Positions 43,053-53,640 of a DNA stretch of 64,000 nt are shown piece by piece. The stretch is from Lycorma delicatula (lineage: Eukaryota; Arthropoda; Insecta; Hemiptera; Fulgoridae), in assembly GCF_047948215.1 (NCBI RefSeq), contig NC_134455.1:301586147-301650146 (forward strand). Direction: 5' to 3'. The translations under genes were made by a program, and so were the position numbers. Numbering within the stretch: the first letter of the stretch is position 1; every line of letters starts with the position of its first letter. Below the pieces are notes generated by a model. That model made no database searches and had not been told where the DNA came from. It saw only the letters and a list, made by a program, of their open reading frames with translations.

Positions 43053-43354
43053 CATTTTCCACGGGGTAAACGTGTGCGTAATCTTTTCGGTGCACGTCTA
43101 TTGTTATTTTACTTCGCCAGAAATAACAAAAGTTGTTTGTGACTTTAGCTACTGAATGGATATAAATTTTACCCGCCAATTAATTTCGCTTTTTATGTTA
43201 TCCTTTGAAATTAACGATAAAAAAGGTGTTGTGTGGTACATACAACAATTTCAAATGTGTGAAATAAACACATTTCACGCTCTAATAGGCAGTGTCCTAG
43301 TGGATATGATTTGTCTCTTTCTTCGACGGATCGCTGGCGTATAATGTGCGAATC

Positions 43355-43450
43355 TGTGTATCAGGAAATACTTTTTCGATCAGTTCGTCTTTCTTTTCTT
43401 TACGGCAAGGAAGAGCTATCCTTGCCGCAAAGGAATCTTTATCTATTCTG
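43355..43450. pseudogene. Helitron helicase debris arranged head-to-head
   Basis: The left part ('gaaatactttttcgatcagttc') matches 40479-40500. The right part ('gagctatccttgccgcaaag') is the reverse complement of 40414-40440. The two join in a 9-bp perfect hairpin (43403-43411 with 43419-43427, 7-nt loop). It reflects an inversion between nearby Helitron segments. Confidence 0.6.
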
Positions 43451-43614
43451 TCGAATGGATAAAGATTATGAAAAGCACACGGTTGGAAATTTTGAAATTA
43501 CATTAAGATGCCCTAATTTTGTTCATTTATTTGTGGGCAAAAGAATACGCAACTAAAAAGTTTTGATAAGGAACTAATAATGATTGCGCTTACTCTAATT
43601 ACTGGAAAAAGAAT

Positions 43615-44045
43615 GTGCCCGGTTAAGATTGGTGGTGTAGGATATACCGTTGTAACTGATAAATCTTGATTCTCTAAAAGAAAGCACAATGTTGGATATA
43701 TCTATTCACAACATAAGGTTTTTGAGGAGATATGTGGAAAAAGAAGTGTCTTTTTCTGTACGTAGTACCTAACAGAACTTCTATTACCTTACCACAAATG
43801 ACAATAATATCTCATCTATGGAACGCCTATAACGGTATCCCTGATTTGCTGGAAATACAGTTTAAACACTTAGCAGTTAGTCACAGTGAAAACTTGGCTG
43901 ATCCGGTGACTATTACACACACCCAATCCATAGAATTGTTATGGGCATTTGCTAAACGAAGAAATAGGAAGGAATGTGGCTAATGGATTCATACTTTTGT
44001 GAATTCATAAAGAGATGCAAAAACAAAGATGAGATTCATTCGTAG
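43615..44045 (+). pseudogene. ISXO2/Merlin-type DDE transposase remnant
   Basis: The best block (43732-43983) reads V-V-P-N-R-T-S-I-T-L-P, then L-W-N-A-Y-N-G-I-P, H-L-A-V-S-H-S-E-N-L-A-D-P, and H-T-Q-S-I-E-L-L-W-A-F-A-K-R-R-N-R. This follows the ISXO2-like (IS1595/Merlin) signature: D-x-W-x-A-Y, V-N-H-S-x-x-F-V-D-P, H-T-x-x-I-E-x-x-W. Upstream, K-R-K-H-N-V-G fits the segment after the first catalytic Asp. An F-V-N-S-type remnant follows the stop. The second Asp position is H (S-H-L-W), and stops occur, so it is dead. Bounds and terminal repeats were not found. Confidence 0.7.
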
Positions 44046-44179
44046 GTGAGGTGAGTGTAACATTTGTTACGATTATTTAAATATATTTTTATCGTTTAAC
44101 ACTCAAACCAGTTATAATACTACTCTGCAGGTGAGATATGTAATATATCCAAAGCTTAATATTTACGGTGGAGGCTAAC

Positions 44180-44395
44180 AACTAAAAGAAAAAAGAGGTG
44201 CCTTTCATAAAATTATAAAATTTGTAGCTTTCTTCTCGCAACTTCTTGAACTCGACTAACTCCGGCCATTGTACGTGCAGTGGATAAATGCTATTTATTA
44301 ATATTTCAAACGGACTATAAATTGACGATTTGATTTTACCTCCTTTTTTCTCCGCGGATAGGGGACTTCAAGAACCGTGTAAATATTATTTCACG
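44180..44395 (-). other. Protein-like open stretch, unknown
   Basis: The minus-strand frame reads G-G-K-I-K-S-S-I-Y-S-P-F-E-I-L-I-N-S-I-Y, then P-L-H-V-Q-W-P-E-L-V-E-F-K-K-L-R-E. It has clear amphipathic and aromatic character and no stop for over 60 codons in AT-rich DNA. I do not recognise the family. Its position downstream (minus) of a LINE fragment suggests mobile-element origin. Confidence 0.35.
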
Positions 44396-44440
44396 TAATT
44401 TCTTTCTTTTTCTTCCAGAATTTCTACATTCTTTCTAAAT

Positions 44441-44470
44441 AGAAAGAATAGCTAAATAGCTATTCTTTCT
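44441..44470. repeat. Perfect 13-bp hairpin
   Basis: AGAAAGAATAGCT (44441-44453), loop aaat, AGCTATTCTTTCT (44458-44470). It lies between two minus-strand coding remnants. Not followed by a U-run terminator context relevant to eukaryotes; function unknown. Confidence 0.7.
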
Positions 44471-44489
44471 TCAGTCCATTCTCCTCTGT

Positions 44490-44760
44490 TGAGTTTATCT
44501 TTTCACCTACCTTTAATTCAAAACATTTCTTTCTGTATTCTTTTCGATCTAGACAGATTTTTTCTGTAATGTTGAAATTTTTGAGCTCTTCTTTCATACA
44601 TTTAAAATAGCCACCTTGACCTTTGTAGTTCCAGAGTTTATTGAAAATCTGTTGTTTAGCTTTATTTGAATCATTTGAATTATGTATCCATCGAATTTTT
44701 CTCGTCGTTTTCTTATTGTTACTTCCAAGTCATGAATTTTACCTTATAAAAACTATTATT
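44490..44760 (-). pseudogene. LINE ORF2 C-terminal remnant (second copy of the 39 kb family type)
   Basis: Minus-strand frames give Q-Q-I-F-N-K-L-W-N-Y-K, then F-K-C-M-K-E-E-L-K-N-F-N-I-T and D-R-K-E-Y-R-K-K. This is the same ordered linker as R-L-S-R-N-I...K-E-I-R-E-D-M-K-E-L-G-I in the 38986-39742 remnant. It is degraded and lacks a recognisable tail. Confidence 0.5.
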
Positions 44761-45059
44761 AATAGTTTTTATTAAACTATTAATAATTATAAAATTTTGA
44801 ACATAAAAATTATATCGACTTAGATTGGACATGAGCAGTTCCTTTAACAACAATAATCTGAAAAAAAAACTGACATCAAAGTTGTAATACTTTACTGGCA
44901 CTGGTTTATATTCTTATATAGTGAAAAAATAATGATACATGAAAAAGTTACCAAGATCTATTTTTTGGGGTGGGGTAATTTATGATGAAGTTTTATTGTA
45001 AAATTATCAATATACGTATAAATAAACCAAAAATGTTTTAAAAATTAAAAAAATTTATA

Positions 45060-45610
45060 TTTTTAAATTTTGATCGGCTTCCCCACCTCCAACATTACGC
45101 ACAAAGTATTTTTTTTGTCACTTGCACTACTACTACGCTTAGGAAGACATTAAAGAAACTCAGGTAAAAAGATTAAATAAATAAAAATATATCTTTTTTC
45201 GATTTTTGAGGAAGGGAAGAATTTTGCGCAAATTTAAAAAAAGATATGCATACACTTATGTACTATCTTATACAAAGTAATAGTATGTTTACAAAATTTT
45301 GATAAAATTAAATCCAAAAAACTATTTGCCCCACTCCCGTGAGATATTGGCCCCAAAGTTTTACCAACAAATTGTCCTACATACACTAGTTTCTACTCAA
45401 AATTTTATCAAAATCACTTATCCAGTAAAATGTTATTAAGTTTCATACTCGCCAACGTGTACATACGTAAATAGATATTTACATTACCCACCCACTTTTT
45501 TGTGGTCCCTGGGTCGTGAAAAAAAAGATATATGAAAAAATTCATACCCAATTTTTTGAATGATTACCATACTTTCCTTCATAGCTCAGAGCTGTGAAGG
45601 CAGGAAAGCA
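45060..45610 (-). repeat. Unclassified interspersed repeat, copy B
   Basis: Inverse-orientation relative of 2895-3420 (see that entry for shared blocks). The end near 45590-45610 contains 'cagctctgagctatgaagg' on the minus strand, matching the 'cagctgcatagctacgctgcaagaagg' start of copy A in position. Confidence 0.5.
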
Positions 45611-46784
45611 AAAATTATTAGAAAATCTAAACATATTTTTGGTTTTTTATTTTTATTGAAGATCAATTAAATCTGCCCAAAATATGCTCAACAAACATAG
45701 TTATGAGTAAAAACTAAAACCACTAGTCGTTTGTCTTATATATTCATCAACAAAGGTTAATAATTAAACTGTGAACATTAATCAGAACTTACATTTATTT
45801 TTGTGAAAATACTTGTGTAATTTCCTATATGAGATACAAATTCATTTTGGAGACATCAATAATTCATCGTTTTTCCCCATAATATTGAAATAAAAATTTG
45901 TCCAAAAAATTTTTATATACTCGTATATCTATATTGTTTTGATTTTATTTCTATGTATAAAACTTAGTTATCCTATCATTATTAATGTATTCAGAGCCAT
46001 GATGTTATCAGCTAAACAGTATTTTGTTTTATTTTATTTTTTTTTTAATGTGTTATTGTTGAAGTTTAAGGAAACGGTAACTTATTACAAATTACAACAG
46101 TTTATCTTAATTAATTTTTGTTTCGTAGTTAATTTTAATTCTTTGCTTTAGTTTATTTTTGTTTGCGGATAGACGAACAATCATTTTTATATGTTTTGTA
46201 AAAATAAAAAAAAAATTCTTTAACGATTTTTTTTTTTAAAAACATGAAACGAATGTTTAATTTTTGAAAATTTATATAAGATCTTCTGCGATTGTATGAC
46301 CACAGGTATGAAAATGCAGAATACTTGAAAGCAACTTTCGTAACTACGGCGAACCAGCTCAGCTAAAATAAGATCTTTAATAAATCCTGCAATCTGTTGC
46401 AGACTATAGTCTACTATAATCTACACGTAAATCATTAGCGCACCCTAACGGATACCCTGAGCGCATCTGTACTATAGCACACAAACAAGCATCATACACC
46501 TGTGTGGTTTTAATTAGTTATGTACTACCTATTAAATCCTAATTACATTATAACAATAGCTTGCCAATCGATAGTGCAGTAATCTACACCTTCTAAAGGT
46601 GTAAATCAGTAGTCCCAGATACGACACCAACTGTCACATTTACAGATTATGGCTATTCTCTAACATATCGCAATTTGTTGTAGAACATGATTTAGTTCCC
46701 AACACCAACTCTCATTTGTTAATTAAAGTCGAGCACGTGTTCAATTTGTTCGCCCAATCGATGGGTCAATCAACCTTCGCCACA

Positions 46785-46905
46785 CAGGAATGGTCGATCT
46801 GAGACTGTTCAAGGTACTTCATTTACATTCATAGGTATCATCCTCATTCATCCTCTGAAGTAATAACTTGCGGCGGTTGCGAAGGCTAAACAGAAAAAAA
46901 TAAAG
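46785..46905 (+). mobile_element. SINE 3'-half fragment
   Basis: Contains 'ggtcgatctgagac', 'ttcatttacattcat', 'catcctcattcatcctc' and 'gaaggctaaacag' in the order seen on the minus strand of the SINE at 49870-50145, followed by A-rich sequence. The tRNA-derived head is not evident. Confidence 0.6.
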
Positions 46906-48870
46906 ATTTGAATGGAATCCCGCCAAGAGCAGGTATTTCCATCAGAGCGAATCTAATTCACTGCCCATCATTAGCTAATAGGAGAGTCAACCCTATCTGA
47001 TTGTCGTCATCCAGTTTCAGCTAATCAACAACATATACTAACCCACCCATAAACCACTCTAAGAGCGGCATGGAGAACAAGGTCCTGGCCTGTTGAGATA
47101 TGGTGGAGAAGCTCCCGTTAAAGCAAAGTCAGGTTGAAATAGGGTCAACCCGAGCAGAACGGGTTTCAATGTGCTGCCTTTTTGTCATTATGAACGACGA
47201 TAAGAACCACTATAGGAGGTTGACAGCTGGCCGTGGTACCAGAAACTCTAGTCAATTTTCTCACAGGCCAGTCTTAGTGCAGAATTCAATTGAGCTCCTT
47301 GAATTCAAAACTCTCAAAGACTAGGCATCGCTATTAGCAATTGTTTATCTATGTGTATCGTAGCTACATCTGGATGACGGTAATCTGAGTTGCTACAGCT
47401 CACTACACTGTTGTTCAAAAATAAATTTTGTGCTGCGTATTTTTATCATGCCACGCATATTTTTACTATAACCACAGCTATTAAATACATAACCTAAAAC
47501 TTGGCTTTCTGGAGATAAAAAAACACGTTGTTATTTGACTTATTTTACCGAATTTTCTTTTACTGAAGATTTATTAATTCATGAATAAGTAACAAGATAT
47601 CATTGATATCCCTTTATCGGTATGCGTATATCTCTTTAAAAAAATCCGGTCAATAAAACTAAAAATTCTATTTTGTAATTAATGTCACCGGTAAAATTAT
47701 TTTCCTGCCTATAATAAGAAAATAATAATAAGAAGAAAGAGTAGTTTGAATTTATATAGCACAAAGACAAAATAGGAATGGTAATAGATAATTATGATTT
47801 TCCAAACACATCATTTCCTTATTAATATTATTTAATCAATTCAAAATTGTTTTATTAATATATAAAAACTGCTAGTTATTGTGTTGAACAGATAAGATAT
47901 TTTTTTCTGCTGTATAAACCGTTTTATTTAAATCATATTGTCTGTGATAATTTGTTAGCTTAGACAATACATAATTTATTTATTCACTGTAGATGATTAA
48001 AAACATTATATGCAAATTGTTAAAAGAGGTCACCGGTCAACGGCTTTACAAAAATTATACCCGGAAAATATTGTACCATTACATAGACCTGTATCATATA
48101 CCGTACATATCCTATGTTCATATTTAACTAAGTTAATATTTTAAATCCCTTATTTCCATATGAGGTTAAATATTACGAAACATTACTATACATATGATAC
48201 TGTAACTGCTTTTACAAAATGAAAAACTGCACTGCAGTTTATAAATTTAGTAAAACCTGGTTATTTTATAAAGGCTAGTAATCGTTTTTTTTTTTTTTTT
48301 TAATGAAACTGCATACAGTACTATAAATATTTATCTTTATCACTTGTAATGATAATTGATTCTCTAGAATTACTGACTTGCATTTCTATAAATGGTAGAC
48401 ATACTGACCACACAAACTGTACAAATACTAAACAAATTATATCTTACTAACAAACAGAATTTCTTTACCTTCCAGTGTTCTAAATTAATTAGAATTATAA
48501 TTTTTAAAAAATTTGACACAATATTTAGCTATTTTCTGACAATTTTTATCATAATTTATTGCTTTTTTCAACTGTTTTTCTTTCAAAGAAATATCCCTAA
48601 AATGGTGTAATTTTAAATTATTCAAAGGTTATTGGAGAATCAAATATGAAATTTCAAAATGACCAAGAACAAATTCGAACACCGTAATGGTATTTAAGAC
48701 GTCAAACACCATTACGGTTGCCATGGTGTTGACATAACCTTGATTAAATTATTAAATGAAAGTATTAAAAATTAAATTTCTTTCGCAATACTTAGGTAAA
48801 AATTTATATTTCATAAAAATAAAACCAGTAGTATTATTAATTAAGGCCAACTGTTTTAAAAGTCTATTCT
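46906..48870. other. No gene seen; moderately GC block at 46960-47330
   Basis: The block at about 46960-47330 is less AT-rich and carries a 74-codon frame (47100-47324) with no recognised motifs. It may be part of an unidentified element. The rest is AT-rich with nothing recognisable. Confidence 0.4.
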
Positions 48871-48876
48871 CATATT

Positions 48877-49061
48877 CTTTTTTTTTTTGTCTTCATTCAT
48901 TTGACTGGTTTGATGCAGCTCTCCAAGATTCCCTATCTAGTGCTAGTCGTTTCATTTCAGTATACCCTCTACATCCTATATCCCTAACAATTTGTTTTAC
49001 ATATTCCAAACGTGGCCTGCCTACACAATGTTTCCCTTCTACCTCATATTCATCCACATAA
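48877..49061 (-). pseudogene. LINE 3' end remnant (ORF2 C-terminus)
   Basis: Minus-strand translation: V-D-E-Y-E-V-E-G-K-H-C-V-G-R-P-R-L-E-Y, then V-K-Q-I-V-R-D-I-G-C-R-G-Y-T-E-M-K-R, then R-E-S-W-R-A-A-S-N-Q-S. This is the G-R-P-R-L...E-M-K-R-x-A-x-D-R-x-x-W-R-x-A terminus of a widespread insect LINE. A stop and an A-rich tail follow immediately, so the fragment ends at the element's true 3' end. Confidence 0.8.
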
Positions 49062-49869
49062 ATAGTTTATTATTTAATGTTAAAAATACAGAATCTTAAT
49101 TATCATTTGAAGCTCTTAACAAATAGATTTTTATAACTACTCGTAATGCAACTTAGGGCTAGAGTATTTACAACATGCAGTACCGTTTTTTATTTTTAAT
49201 TCAGATAGAGAAACAATTTTCGTTCTTAGATAAGTAATTAATGAAAATGGGATTATTAATAATGCTGCTTTTTATAATTTTTCCATATTTATAAATGCAA
49301 ATAGTGTTCTTGTTTTAAATTACCCCTACCGAGGTTTAGTCGCGTATTACCTACCGTATCTATAACAGTTCATTAAGGTATTTATCCAACCCCATTAAAA
49401 AGGCAAACATTATTAATTTTCTGAACGTTATTTGTGATACTTAAATTGTAACCTAATTTTTAAATTTCTTTAAAAAAAAAGCTATTCCTCTCGATGTGTA
49501 GTTATGTTACTTCTTCCGTACTTAATAAAATTTCAAATCAATTTTACTCGTTCGAATCCAATACAAAGCCAACTTTTTTCCTTTTTTATTAATAATTAAT
49601 AAATTATGGTTATATAAAATGTAACTCTTACAATTTTGTAACTCTTACAATTATATACAATATATGAAAACCTTTTACAAACCACCCCGATCATATTTTA
49701 TTCAGATATTATCAGACGTACTCATAATATTTCGTATTTCGGTGATTTAATTAATCAGAAAGAGTTGAAATTTTATAATTAGGGCAATTTTTATTAAACT
49801 TTTTAATACAAAAATATTGCAAATAATGTATCGCTTATACATACAATTCTTTACTACCCTACTCTCTCT

Positions 49870-50145
49870 CTTTTTCTGTTTAGCCTCCGGAACCATCGTA
49901 AAAGGATCAATGAGGATGTTATGTATGAAAAATGTAAATGAAGTGTGTCTCAGGTCAACCATAATTGAGATGTGTGGTTAATGGAAACCCAACAACCACC
50001 AATGAACACCGATATCTACGATCTAGTATTCAAATCCAGTAAAGTAACTGTCTTTACTAGGATTTTAACCTTAGAAATCTCGATCTCGAAATCAACCGAT
50101 TTACGATGACTTGTTTACCACTAGACCAACCCGGTTGGTTTACCT
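49870..50145 (-). mobile_element. tRNA-derived SINE, near full length
   Basis: On the minus strand the head has an A-box-like TGGTCTAGTGG (near 50120-50130) and a degraded B-box GGTTAAAATCC (about 50065-50075). The body then runs through 'gatcgtagatatcggtgttc' and 'gagacacacttcatttac' to 'ggctaaacag'. A/B box spacing fits a tRNA promoter. Copies at 6309-6490 and 46785-46905 belong to the same family. It has no coding capacity and depends on a LINE in trans. Confidence 0.75.
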
Positions 50146-50149
50146 ACGC

Positions 50150-51130
50150 CTACTGAGATTAGATTTCATAATATTTAACTTGACGATATTTTGTATCGGT
50201 TTACAGTTAATACCATGTAAACATACGGTGAACTTATGTATAAATATCGATAACCAGAAGCAATTATGGGATGATGTTTATTTTTTCCTCAATTTTATTT
50301 ATTTATTTATTTTTATCCAGTAATAGCGGAAGGAATTATTAATAAATTTAAAGGAAACCTTAATACTTTTTAAGGAAAACTTATTATTTCTAAATGACGC
50401 GTACTGAATTTAGGTCTTACAATACCTTATTTTGCATCAATTTTATTAATTCAAATACTATAAAATGACAAAATTTTGATGATTGATTCAAAAAAAGCTG
50501 TTTCTTTTATTAATTAATTATAATTATTTGCTAGATATTTATTAACTATCCGAATATACCGTTTTACATCAGGATATGTTTAACTTCATTATTGGATGAA
50601 AATCAATTCTCATTAGAACTGCTTCTATAAGGGTAGAAATAAACAAAACCAAAAAAAAATGAAATTCGGTTTTTTATACCGGGTGATAATTTGAAAAGTT
50701 ACCACGTTTATTATTAAATAGCTATCAGTCCCACCGTATTTCTGTTTGAAGATATGTATACAATTCTTGGGGGAACCTTTTTAAAATTATCTGCAAAGGT
50801 TGGAACCCACCCTCTCAGCTACACCTACCACAACTCAAAAATCTTAAATAACAATGATACCATTTAATTACATTAATTGACTACCCGAACCATTTGAAAT
50901 AATCATAATCTCTGGATTAAAACTGTGAAAATTATTTTTTAAATTATCAACACAAAATTTTGCTCTTAATTGTTTTTTTTTTTAATTTTCAGAGGTTGAA
51001 AACTTAATTTTTTTTTAAATGTGACGATGTAGCTTGACAACTCATCGGATGACCCTTTGAATGACAAGTAATTTTGTACACATAAAATAAATATTGGTTT
51101 ACTGGTACTGAAGTTTTGATTAAAAATGTG
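50150..51130. other. AT-rich non-coding DNA, no gene seen
   Basis: No protein-like frame or element ends. A block at 50680-50830 is slightly less AT-rich without recognisable features. Confidence 0.45.
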
Positions 51131-51133
51131 TTG

Positions 51134-51627
51134 ATTTTTAGGTTATGATGGGATACAGTGTCACTGACCCAAAGCATTAGCTCTAAAATCGTCCGTTCTT
51201 GTTAAAAATATGGTAGAACAATAACACAAACCAAATGCCAAATTCAACTGAAGAACACAACAATTTAAATAAAACATGATGATGAAATAAATACAACAAA
51301 TACTTTTTGCCACTAATTACATACGATATGAAAGAAAAAATTTACAAAAATTTACCGTAGAAACTAAGATCTCAATAATAGGCAGAAAATGATAACCTGT
51401 TATAACAAGTTAATCAATTTTTCAGCATGTTGCCAACAAAGACGTATTAATGGTTGGCAACCTGATTAATGGTTTTTCGTATGTTTAACTGATGTTGTAA
51501 TGTTATGTTACTGGTACGTTTTTTCAATGCTGGAGAAACCTAAAACCATACTTTTAACAAGAACGGACGATTTTAGACCTAATGCTTTGGATCAGTAACA
51601 CTGTATCCGAACATAACCTAAAAAAAA
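51134..51627. mobile_element. MITE-like element with ~75 bp terminal inverted repeats
   Basis: The left arm (about 51136-51212) and right arm (about 51548-51626) are inverted copies sharing 'aggttatg', 'gatacagtg', 'caaagcattag' and 'tctaaaatcgtccgttcttg', with only a handful of mismatches. About 335 bp of non-coding DNA lies between, including its own hairpin near 51429-51461 (GTTGCCAAC/GGTTGGCAAC). Long TIRs and lack of coding sequence define a MITE or fold-back element. The target duplication is masked by flanking T/A runs, so the superfamily is open. Confidence 0.75.
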
Positions 51628-51629
51628 TT

Positions 51630-53390
51630 TACTGTTCATTTAATCGTCTTTGAACTGCTATTACTAACAGAATTCCGAACTTTCATCCGGTCCTTTGCCA
51701 ATTCCTTAGTCAATAGAGTATTCTACTTCTATATTGCTACTTGTGATCATGTACTATTCTTTTTCAATAAATAAATTATTTTATAACATGAGCCTACTGA
51801 TTGGATTCCGATCTGAAGTTAAAGTTTCTAAAAAAAAAAATTCATATTCCTGCTACTTTGTAGTAGTGTATTGAAATTTTCGAAGCGAACAAAAAATAAT
51901 TCGTATGTTATGTTTCTTGCCGATTATATAAATAAAAATTCATGTGACACCTAAATTCGCAGCAATCTACTAGGTAATACGATTTGTAGTTACATTATGT
52001 GAAGCGGAAAGAGGAGGTCGAAAATCGATTCTAAAAAACACTACACGTATAGAAGAAGAACAATATAATAAAGAGTTTCTGCTTTAGTATTGATAGAACA
52101 AGTTTCAAAATTATACAATTCCTGTTTATAAGCATTTTTTAAGGCCAACTCTTTCTTATAAACAAATTTTTAACCCATTTCTAGGTAATACTGAGCTTTA
52201 TCCGATTGTTCAGGTGTTTTATAAATTCAGTGCGCTAAATTTTTCCCTAATTTAATTTCTATATTTCTTTTACTTTGTCCTACATGACATAATTAATCAG
52301 TTTATTTATAAATTGATTTAAGTAATGAACCCATTCTTTACGGATTTATTTAATTCTTAAGAGTTTCCGAGAAAAGTAGCCATAAAGTTAAAGTTGTGAA
52401 TTTTTAAAATATATTTTACGTTACTTCATGATCCATAAAAATAATCTTGGTATATTGGTTCTTCCTCCATGTAGTCTTGATCTCATCCCTTCTTAATTGG
52501 TACACTCAACGAAATTTTAGGAGCCCGTCGAGTTATCCCAAATAAGAACTGAAGTACACAATGCATGTGTGACTCGTTTAGTTTTGAAACAAATGTACTG
52601 GAAAGCGTACATTACAAGTGTACAAGTTGCAAGCGTTATGGCAAGTGTATTACACTTCCCATTTACTTTTTGTTAAAGGGACGATTAAAAAAATGTAAAA
52701 ACTAAGTTCCCCATTTAGAAATTAATTAAAGTAGATTGTGTATACCTGGGATTATTCAACTAAAATCAACATTAATTATCAGGTTTTAGGACCACCGTAA
52801 GGTAATAAAATAAAAGAAAACCTACAATTTACTTAAGAAAATGTATTGCTATTATTTTCCTTCTGGGGCAGGTAGAAAAATATAATAGTTTACGTTAAAC
52901 AAAAATTAATACAAATTATAAAAGATTTCGATTATAATTTTAGAAATAGTTAATATAAGGTAAATTTATTTACATAAAAGTATAATTAAAGGTTACATCA
53001 TTATTATTTATATCAGTTTTATAATTCAGGATATTTATTTATTTCAAACGCTGTACTTTTGATACTAAGTCATTGATTTCCATACCTGCCAATAGATCTT
53101 TCTAACTAACATTCCTTTACATTTCTTAAAATAATCACAATCATTCACTATATGTCCCAGTTCATAACACTGTTTTCTGCCTTATAAATGACATATCTAG
53201 ACTTAGGTTATTTCAGGATATTTATGATTATCTTACTTTCAGTACATAATTTTTATTATATCATGTAAAAAACTGGAGTGTATGGCAGGAATATTGCAAA
53301 ACAAACGATGAAGGTCAATATCCCATCGATCCGTTCTTTTATAGTTACAACCATAAAAGTGCTCGTGTTAAAAATGGGGTATTGAATTTT
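51630..53390. other. AT-rich non-coding DNA, no gene seen
   Basis: No supported features. A less AT-rich patch at 52495-52680 has no coding character. Confidence 0.45.
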
Positions 53391-53399
53391 CTGTAAGTC

Positions 53400-53640
53400 T
53401 TATGTTTTACGATCCAACTACTTCATCTAGACTAAAAAAATATGTATGTATGTGCATACGTTTTTACGTATGCGTGTCGCACTGCTTTTGGCCTTATATC
53501 TCAGGATTGATCACATCAAATTTCTTCAAATTTGGTTCTATGGAGCATTTGATCATATTAATTTTCTTCAAAATTTGTTTAATGGGATACGCCCAAATAA
53601 CCACTTTTGATTTTGTTCAGAGAAATTTTTATTAAGCAAA
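53400..53640. repeat. Possible repeat fragment
   Basis: 'cttatatctcaggattgatcac...caaatttggttctatggagc' has the phrasing of hemipteran interspersed non-coding repeats like that at 15400-15560 ('agttctggagatataagg'). The evidence is only stylistic. The 77-codon frame over it is probably incidental. Confidence 0.25.

Noticed and set aside
46289..46720. Possible tRNA or structured RNA around the 'ctacaccttctaaaggtgtaaatc' palindrome
   Set aside because: It is only a short local palindrome; no cloverleaf or box A/B pair could be assembled.
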